This document shows, one piece after another, positions 9,888-19,136 of a stretch of 64,000 nt of DNA. Both the position numbers and the translations under genes were made by a program. Positions within the stretch are counted from its first letter, which is position 1; each line of letters starts with the position of its first letter. This DNA is from Ohtaekwangia koreensis (GTDB lineage Bacteria > Bacteroidota > Bacteroidia > Cytophagales > Cyclobacteriaceae). Below the pieces are notes generated by a model. That model was not told the origin of the DNA. It made no database searches and was given only the letters and a program-made list of their open reading frames with translations. The stretch lies in NCBI RefSeq assembly GCF_900167975.1, contig NZ_FUZU01000001.1:1646580-1710579 (forward strand). Direction: 5' to 3'.

Positions 9888-10365
9888 AATAAAGTACAAT
9901 GTCCCGATGGCATCACAAAGAGCCATGTCGATCCATGTTAGCTTTTATGTTTGATATATACCTAATTATAGGTGATGCTTAATGTCAGGAAGCGGTTTTA
10001 TTAGCTGATCTGAATGTCTATGTTTTTAATTGACTATAGGACCTTAAACTTACTGTAGGGGAACAGATAAGTCTTTCAATATTTTACAATTATAGTATTG
10101 GAGGCGGAGCCAGACGAAGTTTTAGAAATTTGATAAAACTGCAAAAAGTAATTTTTTAAGCAATCGTATTGCGCCTCTGTATCGACTACGGGTATATAGA
10201 TAAGTGAAAATACGGAGGTCACTACGTGTATTAAGACTTATAATTCTATGTCTTTTAGCAAAAATGATTTTAAAACTTACAATATGTTATTACAGTGGTT
10301 AGGATAAATATAGATTGATATCGATTGATGACTTTTGATCTCGGAATGAAACTAAAACAGAACCG
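9888..10365. other. Long intergenic region before the chemotaxis operon
   Basis: 478 bases with no supported open frame, RNA gene or repeat. It separates the polysaccharide block from the chemotaxis operon and must hold the operon promoter. TATGTTTG at 9946-9953 matches the Bacteroidota -7 element (TAnnTTTG), but no -33 TTTG lies at the right distance and it is more than 400 bases from the first gene, so I do not call it a promoter. Confidence 0.5.
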
Positions 10366-11124
10366 ATGATCATCTCGATTGTCAATCATAAAGGAGGAAC
10401 CGGTAAAACTACTACAACCTTAAATCTGGGGGCGGCCCTGGCATTGAAAGGATACCGTATTTTGTTGGTAGATCTTGATGCACAAGGTAATCTAAGCTAT
10501 TCGCTGGGTGCAGCTGATGCAAGTGCAACGTTAAGCGATGTTTTGTTTGAAGAAGCGACATTGGAGGATGCACTTGTATCGTGTGAAGGTATGGATCTTT
10601 TACCCGGTAACACGAAGCTGGCGGACGTAGAACTCGCTCTATCTAAAATAGATAATCGGTATTTTTTGCTAAGGAATGCACTGCAACCTGCGGTTGATAA
10701 GTATGATTTTATATTGATGGACTGCCCGCCTTCGCTTTCACTTCTTACGGTAAATGCTTTATGCGCATCCGATAGTATACTGATTCCGCTCCAGCTTGAA
10801 GTATTGTCAGTGCGTGGACTTGATCTGATCCTCAATTCAATTTCCAAGATACAGGGGACACTTCATCCAGGTTTATCTATACTTGGCGTACTTCCTGTAT
10901 TGGTAGATATGCGTAAGAATCTGAACACAGAAATTGTGTCCTATATAAATACGAATTACAAACTCAAAATTTTCGAGAGCTATATCCGCTCCAATGTAAA
11001 GGCATCGGAAGCGCCTTCTTTTGGATCCAGTGTTATTCAGTATGCGCCGTCTTCAACGAGCGCACAAGACTATATCAAATTTTCGAAAGAGTTTTTAAAA
11101 GCGATACAACTAACATTGAAATAA
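10366..11124 (+). CDS. ParA/MinD-family ATPase at head of chemotaxis operon
   Basis: A 252-residue deviant-Walker ATPase. The P-loop is [10 protein letters not shown] with the signature Lys9 and Lys14, followed by [10 protein letters not shown] (Walker A') and [10 protein letters not shown] (Walker B). The length is that of the short, chromosomal or 'orphan' ParA/Soj class without an N-terminal DNA-binding extension. No ParB or parS follows; instead a soluble chemoreceptor begins 5 bases after the stop. ParA-like ATPases in other bacteria (PpfA of Rhodobacter sphaeroides, ParC of Vibrio) position chemosensory clusters, and I infer the same role here: ATP-dependent distribution of the cytoplasmic array over the nucleoid. 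Confidence 0.9.
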   Translation: MIISIVNHKGGTGKTTTTLNLGAALALKGYRILLVDLDAQGNLSYSLGAADASATLSDVLFEEATLEDALVSCEGMDLLPGNTKLADVELALSKIDNRYFLLRNALQPAVDKYDFILMDCPPSLSLLTVNALCASDSILIPLQLEVLSVRGLDLILNSISKIQGTLHPGLSILGVLPVLVDMRKNLNTEIVSYINTNYKLKIFESYIRSNVKASEAPSFGSSVIQYAPSSTSAQDYIKFSKEFLKAIQLTLK

Positions 11125-11129
11125 CCACT

Positions 11130-13445
11130 ATGGCTCTAGGTAAAAATCTAAGAAAGGAATCTGTATTGCCAACGGCAGTTCCGGCAAATCCAATTGATGA
11201 CATAACAAGCTTTGAAAATAAAAAAGACATGGATACGAATTTTGCAATGACGGAGGATAGTGAATCCATTTTAAAGATGGAGCAGATGCAGCGTGAACTG
11301 GACGCTCGCATGGCGCAAATCAATATAGCTTGTATTGTTTCAGAAGCCGATCTGAAAGGTGATATAATCTTTGTGAACGACAAGCTTTGTGAAGTGTCTC
11401 AATATACCCGTGAAGAATGTATTGGCCAACCACACAGTATGTTTCGTCATCCGGATACCCCGAAGGCAGTATTCAAAGAACTTTGGGCTACAATAGGCAG
11501 AGGCAAAATATTCAGAAGTGTAATCAAGAACAGGAAAAAAGATGGCAGTCCATATTGGGTTGATGCGTTGATCGCGCCAATTCTTGGACCGAACGGGAAA
11601 CCAATCAAATATATAGGAGTACGGTATGATATTACCGAGCAAGTACTCAAGGAAGAAGAACTGAAAAAATCGCAGATAGAATCCGAAGGACAGCTGGATG
11701 CCATCAACACGACCAATGCATTTATAGAGTTCAAAACCGATGGCACGATTGTAAAAGCGAACGATCTATTCCTGGAGGCGATGAAGTATCGACAGGAAGA
11801 TATCGTTGGAAAGCATCACCGTATATTTTGTGAAGATAGTTTTGTCCGGTCGAAAGAGTATGAGCACTTCTGGGAAGACCTTCGTAAAGGTAAAGCACGG
11901 ACCGGTGAATTTAAACGTGTTGCAAAAGATGGATCAGATGTATGGATCCAGGCAAGTTATACTCCTGTAAAAGATGCGACCGGTGAAGTCGTAAAGGTCA
12001 TTAAGATCGGTGTGGATGTCAGCGTTCAGAAATTTAAGAATGGTGATTACCAGGGGCAGTTGGATGCGATTGGAAAATCAAACGCGGTGATCGAGTATAA
12101 TATGGACGGCACCATCATCACAGCAAATGATAATTTCCTGGCAGCAATGGGAGGATACTCGCTAAATGAGATCGTAGGACGTCATCATCGTATGTTTGTC
12201 GATCAGGCGTATGCCAGAAGTGAAGAGTATAAAGATATATGGACCCGCTTGGGACGTGGAGAATTTTTTGTAGGTACATATTCGCGCATTGACAAGTATG
12301 GTAGGGAAGTATATCTGCAGGCATCCTATAATCCTATACTTGATCTGAACGGCCGGCCTTTTAAAGTTGTAAAGTTTGCATTGGATATGACCGAAGTAAT
12401 TCGTGTCATTAAAGCAATGGCCGGTGGCAACCTGGCACTTCGCTGTGATATATCAGTAGACAACGGTGGGCTCACACAAGAGATTAACAAGACACTCGAT
12501 AATCTTACTTCGGTGTTAAGTAATATTAGTCAGGGTTCAGATGTTGTTTCAAAATCATCAGATCTTCTGCAAAAGAAGACTGAAGAAATGAAACGTAATA
12601 CAACGGAAGTTGCATCGGCAATGAGTCAGATGGCGAAAGGCGCGCAAGACCAGGCGCAGCGTACAGATGAATCATCGAAGCTTGCAAATCATGTTATGAA
12701 CTCAGCTGCAGGCATGGAAAATAAAGCAGGCTTCATTAACAAAGCTGCTGAACGCGGTATGGAAAGTTCTAATTCTGGACTAAAGACTGTAAAGCATTTA
12801 GTGAAGAATATGAATGGTATAAAGGAGTCTGCAAGTCTCACGGCTCAATCCATTAGTGTATTGACAAAACGTTCTGAAGAGATAGGCCGTACGTTGCGTG
12901 TGATCACAGACATCGCGAGCCAAACTAATTTACTCGCATTGAATGCTGCTATTGAAGCTGCACGTGCAGGTGATGCAGGGCGTGGTTTTGCAGTTGTAGC
13001 GGAAGAGATACGCAAGCTCGCAGAAGATTCTCGTAAATCTGCAGTGGAGATTGAGAAGATCATCAGTGATGTGCAGAAAGACACTCATGCTGCCGGCAAA
13101 GCTATAGAAACCATGGAAGCCAGTGTAAAGGAAGGCACGCAGGCAACGGAAGAATCAGAACGTATATTCCAGGAGATAACAAAGTCTACAGAAGAGACCT
13201 TTGGTTTTTCAAAAGATATTCTGGATGCTGCGTCCGGTCAGAAGGGTGCCATTGATAGTGTAGTGAAAAATATAGAACAGATTGTAGTGGTGGCGGAAGA
13301 AACTGCTGCGGGTACCCAACAGGTTGCGGGCTCAAGCCAGCAAATGAATAATGGCATGCAGGAAATTTCAAGAGCAGGTGATGAACTCGCGGCTGTTGCT
13401 GCAGAGCTTCAGGCTGGTATTCAGCAATTCAAGCTTACGAAATAA
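11130..13445 (+). CDS. Soluble methyl-accepting chemotaxis protein with three PAS domains
   Basis: A 771-residue chemoreceptor without any membrane segment or signal peptide, so cytoplasmic. Three PAS domains occupy about 62-170, 187-300 and 308-425; the second and third are clear duplicates sharing GQLDAI, HHR(I/M)F and (I/L)QASY. A short HAMP-like segment (about 430-470) precedes the signalling coiled coil, whose hairpin tip carries the canonical [20 protein letters not shown] (around 598-617) and [16 protein letters not shown]. There is no C-terminal CheR/CheB docking pentapeptide; the protein ends in QQFKLTK. The first residues [10 protein letters not shown] resemble the ParA-contacting N-terminus of ParB. 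It is likely an internal redox, energy or small-ligand sensor. A heme- or FAD-binding PAS cannot be distinguished. Confidence 0.93.
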   Translation: MALGKNLRKESVLPTAVPANPIDDITSFENKKDMDTNFAMTEDSESILKMEQMQRELDARMAQINIACIVSEADLKGDIIFVNDKLCEVSQYTREECIGQPHSMFRHPDTPKAVFKELWATIGRGKIFRSVIKNRKKDGSPYWVDALIAPILGPNGKPIKYIGVRYDITEQVLKEEELKKSQIESEGQLDAINTTNAFIEFKTDGTIVKANDLFLEAMKYRQEDIVGKHHRIFCEDSFVRSKEYEHFWEDLRKGKARTGEFKRVAKDGSDVWIQASYTPVKDATGEVVKVIKIGVDVSVQKFKNGDYQGQLDAIGKSNAVIEYNMDGTIITANDNFLAAMGGYSLNEIVGRHHRMFVDQAYARSEEYKDIWTRLGRGEFFVGTYSRIDKYGREVYLQASYNPILDLNGRPFKVVKFALDMTEVIRVIKAMAGGNLALRCDISVDNGGLTQEINKTLDNLTSVLSNISQGSDVVSKSSDLLQKKTEEMKRNTTEVASAMSQMAKGAQDQAQRTDESSKLANHVMNSAAGMENKAGFINKAAERGMESSNSGLKTVKHLVKNMNGIKESASLTAQSISVLTKRSEEIGRTLRVITDIASQTNLLALNAAIEAARAGDAGRGFAVVAEEIRKLAEDSRKSAVEIEKIISDVQKDTHAAGKAIETMEASVKEGTQATEESERIFQEITKSTEETFGFSKDILDAASGQKGAIDSVVKNIEQIVVVAEETAAGTQQVAGSSQQMNNGMQEISRAGDELAAVAAELQAGIQQFKLTK

Positions 13446-13490
13446 CGGTTTTATAAGAATATACTATATATAGTCTGATTTAATTGGCGT

Positions 13491-14012
13491 ATGAGTACAA
13501 GAGCACAAGAAGAGAATAATCAAACCAGTGGGTACGCGAGTACTTTTCAAATTGTAGTATTCCGTCTCGGTGACGAAGAATATGGTATAAGCATTGATCA
13601 GATAAAGGAAGTCGTGATCACGCCAACCATTACGCGTGTTCCTCAAAAACCTGCATTCATTAAAGGTGTGGCAAACATTCGCGGGAACATTATCGCGATC
13701 CTGGACCTGGAGCAAAAATTCGGATTGCAAAAGACAGAAGAAACGATGCCGTCTAATAATAACTTTACACTTGTTATTGACAGTAACGAGTATAAAATGG
13801 GTGTGCTCGTAAAAGAGGTTCCCAATACACTTACTATATCTTCGAGTGCTGTTGAGGATTTTATCTTTACAGGTGATGGTAATGTTGAGCAGTCCTATAT
13901 CAAAGGCATTGTTAAACTCGATAAAAGACTAATCATCATGATTGATATTTTCAAGGTACTCAGTCAGCAGGAAGAACAACAGATTTTTAAAAAACAAACT
14001 ATTTCTATATGA
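13491..14012 (+). CDS. cheW: Chemotaxis coupling protein CheW
   Basis: A 173-residue CheW that links chemoreceptors to CheA. The two SH3-like subdomains are recognisable from FQIVVFRLGDEEYGISIDQI at the N-terminus, RVPQKPAFIKGVANIRGNII in the middle (the typical receptor/CheA-binding loop) and a C-terminal IKGIVKLDKRLIIMIDI strand pair. It starts 45 bases after the receptor gene and overlaps the next gene by 4 bases (ATGA), so it is translationally coupled to cheD. Confidence 0.95.
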   Translation: MSTRAQEENNQTSGYASTFQIVVFRLGDEEYGISIDQIKEVVITPTITRVPQKPAFIKGVANIRGNIIAILDLEQKFGLQKTEETMPSNNNFTLVIDSNEYKMGVLVKEVPNTLTISSSAVEDFIFTGDGNVEQSYIKGIVKLDKRLIIMIDIFKVLSQQEEQQIFKKQTISI

Positions 14013-14464
14013 TGTCCCATATACTAAATATCAATGATATTGCTGTATCAGCAAAGCCTGTAGAACTTGTTTGCTTTGGCCTCGGCTCCTGCATCGGATT
14101 ATTTGTTACCGATAGAATTAAGAAAGTTTCCGGTGGTGTACATATTCCCTTACCAGGCGGAACGACAGGCATAGACATGAAGGGCGCGGATGAATTGCTG
14201 GAGCAGATGCTGCAGAAAGTTCAAAGTAAAGGAGGTAACCTTAACCGGCTGCGCGCAAAAGTTACAGGAGGTTCGAGTATACTATCGCATGAAAATGCTA
14301 TTGGAGAGCAGAATGCTCTTTCAGTGGTACAACTGCTTCAGGCAAGAAAAATATATATAGCAGCAACCGACCTGGGCGGAAATGTATCGCGATCGGTCCG
14401 TTTTAACAGCGTTACTCAAGAGCTTATTATTTCTACCTCTACACATGAATTTTATAAGATTTAA
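14009..14464 (+). CDS. cheD: Chemoreceptor glutamine deamidase CheD
   Basis: A 151-residue CheD. The cysteine-protease-like active site is visible as GLGSCIG with Cys28 and GGVHIPLPG with His45, and the downstream KVTGGSSIL loop is typical. CheD deamidates Gln residues in receptor methylation helices and in several species binds CheC to stimulate its phosphatase activity; a CheC-like gene is present later in this operon. The ATGA overlap with cheW sets the start. The family often shows CheY-P dependent feedback through CheC. Confidence 0.93.
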   Translation: MMSHILNINDIAVSAKPVELVCFGLGSCIGLFVTDRIKKVSGGVHIPLPGGTTGIDMKGADELLEQMLQKVQSKGGNLNRLRAKVTGGSSILSHENAIGEQNALSVVQLLQARKIYIAATDLGGNVSRSVRFNSVTQELIISTSTHEFYKI

Positions 14465-14481
14465 AGTAAACGACACCCTGT

Positions 14482-14838
14482 ATGAGTAAAAATGTTTTAG
14501 TAGTTGATGACTCACTTTATATGAGAACCATTATCAAAGACGCGCTTGAGCAAGGCGGATATACAGTTGTCGGCCAGGCAGCCAGTGGTGAGCAGGCTAT
14601 AGATATGGCATTTGATCTTAACCCCGATATCATAACACTCGATAATATTCTTCCGGATATGCTCGGCAGCGATATCCTTAAAGTATACCGCGCGGAAGGA
14701 CTATCCTCCAAGATAATTATGATTAGTGCGGTAGGGCAGGAGTCTGTTATTCAGGAGGAACTCAGCCTGGGCGCCATTGCCTATATAGTAAAGCCTTTTA
14801 CAACGGAGCAGCTATTGCAAACCTTTCACGCGCTTTAA
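14482..14838 (+). CDS. cheY: Chemotaxis response regulator CheY
   Basis: A 118-residue single receiver domain. The acidic pair is Asp9/Asp10, the phosphoacceptor is Asp54 (ITLDNILPDM), Ser82 (ISAVG) occupies the Thr/Ser switch position and Lys104 is the conserved lysine (YIVKPF). Phosphorylated by CheA, it would carry the signal to the motility machinery. No flagellar switch gene is nearby, so the target may be the gliding or type IV pilus apparatus, or another output. It starts 17 bases after cheD. Confidence 0.93.
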   Translation: MSKNVLVVDDSLYMRTIIKDALEQGGYTVVGQAASGEQAIDMAFDLNPDIITLDNILPDMLGSDILKVYRAEGLSSKIIMISAVGQESVIQEELSLGAIAYIVKPFTTEQLLQTFHAL

Positions 14839-14844
14839 TTAAAC

Positions 14845-15888
14845 GTGAGCAAAAAGAAAATCAATACGCTTTTAATTGACGACTCCGGGCTTATGCGCAT
14901 CATACTTTCTGACTTGCTTCGTGAAGATAGTAGAATCAATCTACTAGCTACTGCGAGTAACGGACGTGACGGTGTTGCAAAAGCAAAGGCGTTGAAGCCT
15001 GATGTTGTCATTACAAATATGATTATGCCGCTTTACGATGGGCTATTTGTCGTGAAAGCGCTTATGAAAGATATGCCCTTGCCTATTATTTTAATCAGCT
15101 CACTTCAACGCACAGACCCACAAATATTTGATGCTTTACAGGAAGGCGCTTTTGCCTTTTTAGAGAAACCGCAGGAGCAAGAAATCTCCAATGGATATCC
15201 GCGTCTGAAAACACTTGTATACAAGGCAAGCCAGGGAAGCGATCTTGACTTTACTCACGACACAGGTGTAAGCAATGTAGCCGAATATACTTCATCAGCT
15301 CTACCCCAATACGATATTATAGCGATCGGTGTATCTACCGGTGGCCCGAAGGCAATTGAACATATAGTTCATAATTTACCCCAGACTATAGATGTACCGA
15401 TTATTATAGCGCAACATATGCCGGAGTCTTTCATTGAGTCCTTTGCAAGCCGCCTGAATGAGACATCCGTAATCAATGTTTCAGTTGTGACCGATGGAGA
15501 AATTTTGCATCCTAATCATGTTTACCTGGCACCAGGTACTTCTAATATTCGCGTCTATAGAAATGAACATCAAAAACCGGCAGTCAGGTTTGTGAAGGAT
15601 ATATATAAAGAATTTAATAATCCTTCGATTGATTGCCTTTTTGAATCTATCGCAGAAATATACAGACACCGCGCAATGGCAATTGTGTTGACAGGCATGG
15701 GTAGAGATGGCACGGTAGGATTAACGAAAATAAAAGCACAGCGAGGTCTTACCATCGCACAAGATGAAGCATCTTCCGTTGTTTACGGCATGCCCAAGGT
15801 AGCTTTTGAATCGGGTGCAGCAACGCATCAATTGCCCATTACAGAAATTCCGGATTTCATTATACATAGCTTATACTTCCTTTCATGA
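14845..15888 (+). CDS. cheB: CheB methylesterase with non-canonical receiver
   Basis: A 347-residue receptor methylesterase starting at GTG. The C-terminal hydrolase domain (about 155-347) has a complete triad: Ser164 in GVSTGG, His191 in AQHMP and Asp288 in TGMGRDG. The N-terminal receiver keeps the acidic pair Asp12/Asp13, the Ser switch (ISS) and the Lys in FLEKP. At the phosphoacceptor position, however, the sequence is KPDVVITNMIMP, giving Asn58 where Asp is expected. Phosphorylation by CheA would normally relieve autoinhibition, so this enzyme may be constitutive or regulated differently. It overlaps cheA by 4 bases (ATGA). Confidence 0.92.
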   Translation: MSKKKINTLLIDDSGLMRIILSDLLREDSRINLLATASNGRDGVAKAKALKPDVVITNMIMPLYDGLFVVKALMKDMPLPIILISSLQRTDPQIFDALQEGAFAFLEKPQEQEISNGYPRLKTLVYKASQGSDLDFTHDTGVSNVAEYTSSALPQYDIIAIGVSTGGPKAIEHIVHNLPQTIDVPIIIAQHMPESFIESFASRLNETSVINVSVVTDGEILHPNHVYLAPGTSNIRVYRNEHQKPAVRFVKDIYKEFNNPSIDCLFESIAEIYRHRAMAIVLTGMGRDGTVGLTKIKAQRGLTIAQDEASSVVYGMPKVAFESGAATHQLPITEIPDFIIHSLYFLS

Positions 15889-17597
15889 GCAATAAAGAAG
15901 AAGAATATCGTGAAATCTTTTTGACAGAAGCACTAGAGAATTATACAGAGATCAATCGGCTGTTGACGGTTCTGGAAAAAAATCCTTCGGATATAAAACC
16001 GGTACATGCATTGTTTCGCATAACGCATACGCTAAAAGGCAACGCTACCGGTATGGGCTATGAGAAAATTGCAGAAGTAGCGCATGTTCTGGAAGATCTC
16101 TTTGATGCGATCCGTGACCAAAGGATAATGATCACTCCGGACATTTTTAAGTCTGTGTATAAAGCAGCGGATATAGTGGGGGAGTTGATCCAGGCAGTAA
16201 AGGAACCTCGTGATGTAAAATATAGAGGTATAAAAACAAAGCTTGAGGTATTGCTTCGCGAAGCTCAGCATAATCATGCGGTTACGATAAATACTCAGGC
16301 AATACTTCAAAGTATATCTGGAACAGATGAGGACGACCGTCAACTTGATATTATAGCAGAGGAACAATCCGATGAAGAAAGCGTTGACTTGAAATTTTCG
16401 TTTTCCGACTTGGTACAAGTACCGGTTCAAAAACTTGATAATTTGCTGAACCTGGTGGGAGAATTGATAATTGAACGTGATCGCATCATCACTTCCGGTA
16501 ATGGGAGACATACTACCAGTGAATACTCGCGGCTTAGCCGCATCTCATCCGACCTGCAATATTCGGTGATGGATGTAAGACTTGTGCCGGTTGATTTTCT
16601 TTTTAATAAATTTCATCGCATAGTTCGCGATGCAGCTACGAAAGAACAAAAATCAGTAACCTTAAAATTAAAAGGTACTGAAACGGAGATTGATCGAAAT
16701 ATACTTCAGGTGATCAGCGATTCCCTTATTCACCTGATCCGCAATGCTGTTGGTCATGGTATAGAAAAACCTGAGGTACGGAAGCAGGCAGGTAAAGCTG
16801 AGGAAGGAGTTGTTACGCTTGAGGCAAGTAGCGAATCTGACACTGTTATTATTACCATACAAGATGATGGTGCCGGAATTGACATGCCGCATATTCGGAA
16901 GAAAGCAATTGAAAAAGGTTTCCTCAATAATCAGGAGGCAACACAATGGAGTGATGCCGATATCATGATGCTAATCTTCGAGCCCGGCTTTTCAACAATG
17001 GAAGAAGTTACCGCGATTGCTGGAAGGGGTGTCGGAATGGATGTAGTAAGGAAAGCGCTTGATTCCATTGGTGGTACAATTCATATACAATCAACAAAAG
17101 GAGAGGGTACTACATTTTACATGCGTCTCCCGTCATCCATGGCGGTAAAGTCAACACTTCTTTTCGAATTGAACAATGAAACTTTTGCTATACCATTGTC
17201 CTATACAGAATCTGTAATTTCAATATATAAATCAGATATACATGCAGTGGCCCATGGATTGATCTCTGTACATCTGGGGAAAACAATCTCACTTGTATTT
17301 TTGAATGACTTGTTCAAGCATGAAAAGAACAGTGTAAAAACATTGGAACAATTGCATCCGGAGGCACGGATCGAAGTGGTCGTTGTTACATTCAATGGTA
17401 AACGAATGGGCTTCATCGTAGATAAATTATTGCAACAGAAAGAAATTATAGAGAAGCCACTTCATAAACCTGCAGATGGTATATCCTATATAAGTGGTGT
17501 TACTATTCTTGGAAATGGAAATGTATGTCTGGTTTTGAATATTCCAGGTATTCTAAATGTTATTAATCATAATCAATTTAATAAAGTGAGTTTATGA
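15885..17597 (+). CDS. cheA: Chemotaxis histidine kinase CheA
   Basis: A 570-residue CheA. P1 (Hpt) carries His48 in ITHTLKGNA. After P1 (about 1-120) a linker of only about 55 acidic residues leads to the P3 dimerisation helices (about 170-240), so the CheY/CheB-binding P2 domain appears to be missing. P4 has the N box HLIRNAVGHGIE, the G1 box DDGAGID and the G2 box AGRGVGMDVV. In the N box, Gly replaces the usual Asp before His-Gly. P5 (about 425-570) is the CheW-like regulatory domain, with GFIVDKLLQQKEIIEKPL. The short form without P2 is smaller than the usual 650-700 residues. Start and stop overlap cheB and the CheC-like gene by 4 bases each. Confidence 0.94.
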   Translation: MSNKEEEYREIFLTEALENYTEINRLLTVLEKNPSDIKPVHALFRITHTLKGNATGMGYEKIAEVAHVLEDLFDAIRDQRIMITPDIFKSVYKAADIVGELIQAVKEPRDVKYRGIKTKLEVLLREAQHNHAVTINTQAILQSISGTDEDDRQLDIIAEEQSDEESVDLKFSFSDLVQVPVQKLDNLLNLVGELIIERDRIITSGNGRHTTSEYSRLSRISSDLQYSVMDVRLVPVDFLFNKFHRIVRDAATKEQKSVTLKLKGTETEIDRNILQVISDSLIHLIRNAVGHGIEKPEVRKQAGKAEEGVVTLEASSESDTVIITIQDDGAGIDMPHIRKKAIEKGFLNNQEATQWSDADIMMLIFEPGFSTMEEVTAIAGRGVGMDVVRKALDSIGGTIHIQSTKGEGTTFYMRLPSSMAVKSTLLFELNNETFAIPLSYTESVISIYKSDIHAVAHGLISVHLGKTISLVFLNDLFKHEKNSVKTLEQLHPEARIEVVVVTFNGKRMGFIVDKLLQQKEIIEKPLHKPADGISYISGVTILGNGNVCLVLNIPGILNVINHNQFNKVSL

Positions 17598-18208
17598 CTA
17601 TATCTGATCACGTAAAGAAAAAGACTTCTGGAAGCGCAAAGATTGCTTTTGAAAATGGGTTTGAGAATGCAGCCGCGTCATTCTCTAAATTTATTAGCAC
17701 AGAAACGTCCTATACCATGCTACACCAGGGGCTTCATGCAGTGGAAGATGATAGTATCCACGGATTGAATATTAATGGGAAGAGTGGCACAAACTTTCTG
17801 TTGACCACTGACATCGTAGGGGATGTGTATGGCAAGAGTTATCTTTTGCTGGATGCTTCCGAGTTTGATGCGCTTTCGAGTGGTGTGTACGCGAAGGAAG
17901 AAACCATGATGGACATTAAGGAAGAGTTCATTAAAGAGCTGGATAACATTCTGTCCGCTTCGGTTATCACCAAGCTTTCCAATGAGTTGAATCTGAATAT
18001 ATATGGAAATATACCGATTCTTGTAAAGCCACAGAGTTGCTGTTTAATGAATATAATTTATGACGATTTCTCAGAGGACTCGGAAGGTATATATGTTAAC
18101 GCAATCCATTTTAGCTTTGAGAAATATCCTATGTTAACACCTTACTTTGTATGGGTAATGGATCTCAATGTTTTTGACACGATAGAATCGAAATCAGAAT
18201 TATCCTAA
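17594..18208 (+). CDS. CheC-like CheY-P phosphatase
   Basis: A 204-residue protein of the CheC/CheX/FliY fold. One phosphatase signature is visible as ELDNILSASVITKLS around residues 115-130, matching the E-x2-N pattern of CheC. The N-terminal counterpart (FENGFENAAASFSKF) aligns with the first CheC motif but lacks the Glu and Asn at the expected spacing, so only one site seems functional. CheC dephosphorylates CheY-P and partners with CheD, which is encoded in the same operon. It could alternatively be named CheX-like. It overlaps cheA by 4 bases (ATGA). Confidence 0.75.
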   Translation: MTISDHVKKKTSGSAKIAFENGFENAAASFSKFISTETSYTMLHQGLHAVEDDSIHGLNINGKSGTNFLLTTDIVGDVYGKSYLLLDASEFDALSSGVYAKEETMMDIKEEFIKELDNILSASVITKLSNELNLNIYGNIPILVKPQSCCLMNIIYDDFSEDSEGIYVNAIHFSFEKYPMLTPYFVWVMDLNVFDTIESKSELS

Positions 18209-18276
18209 TCTATTTGCGAAGTCTGTTAATTCCGATCGTCAAAACACTATTGATTACTTAGATCCCGAAGGAATGT

Positions 18277-19128
18277 ATGAGTGAGAAGCTATATAAGCCT
18301 TCAGAAACAATAACGATCACCGATGAAGAGCTTCAATCTCTTGCCTTGGCTATCTTTAAACGTCATGGTATTGATTTTACCTGCTATGAACGTCTTTCAT
18401 TGAAGCGAAGGATCATCCGTGCAATGGGTATCTTTAATATAGATTCGATCCATGGGCTGTGGACAATGATTCTTTCCGACCGCGCATTTATTTATTCCTT
18501 CATGGACGAAATCAGTGTCGGACTAACAGCTTTATTTCGCGATCCTGTTCTCTGGCGAAAGTTGAAGTCGCTTTTGAGGAATGACCAGATGATCTCAAAG
18601 TCTTCCTTGGCAATCTGGCATGCGGGCTGTTCTACGGGCGAAGAGATTTATAGTATGGGCATTGTTCTGAAGGAATCGATGTACGAGAAGCCGGTTACAG
18701 CATGGGCGACAGATATCAGCAAGCAATCCATTGATCATGCGCAGCGTGGTGAATATCACCAGATGAAATTTCAGGAATATGAGCAGAACTATAAAGAGTA
18801 TAACATATATGGCTCTCTAAAGAATTATGCAGTACAGGATGCAGGGTCTTTTCGAATGTATACCGGACTTGTTGATCACGTAACATTCGAATATCATAAC
18901 CTGATCACAGATCAGTTCAATAAAAAATTCGATATCATCTTTTGTAGGAACGTGATGATATACTTTGATAATGGAGCCAAGAGCAAGCTCCTGAAAAAAT
19001 TCCATGAGTCACTTAATCCTGGAGGACTATTAATCATCGGATTCTATGACGCCATCATGTCATTGATTGATCCTGATAAATTCCAAGTTCTCGATTTGAA
19101 TGCCAAGATCTTTATAAAGGTTGAATAG
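18277..19128 (+). CDS. cheR: Chemotaxis protein methyltransferase CheR
   Basis: A 283-residue S-adenosylmethionine-dependent methyltransferase that methylates Glu residues of chemoreceptors. The N-terminal helical CheR domain (about 15-85) is followed by the Rossmann domain, with the SAM-binding HAGCSTGEEIYS segment (about 115-126), the acidic WATDIS motif and CRNVMIYF. GAAGG (AGG in AAGKD) has been shortened, but the motif order is intact. A Shine-Dalgarno-like GAAGGA lies 5 bases before the ATG. It is the last gene of the operon, 68 bases after the CheC-like gene, and is convergent with the next gene, only 8 bases apart. Confidence 0.94.
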   Translation: MSEKLYKPSETITITDEELQSLALAIFKRHGIDFTCYERLSLKRRIIRAMGIFNIDSIHGLWTMILSDRAFIYSFMDEISVGLTALFRDPVLWRKLKSLLRNDQMISKSSLAIWHAGCSTGEEIYSMGIVLKESMYEKPVTAWATDISKQSIDHAQRGEYHQMKFQEYEQNYKEYNIYGSLKNYAVQDAGSFRMYTGLVDHVTFEYHNLITDQFNKKFDIIFCRNVMIYFDNGAKSKLLKKFHESLNPGGLLIIGFYDAIMSLIDPDKFQVLDLNAKIFIKVE

Positions 19129-19136
19129 TTAGTCTG

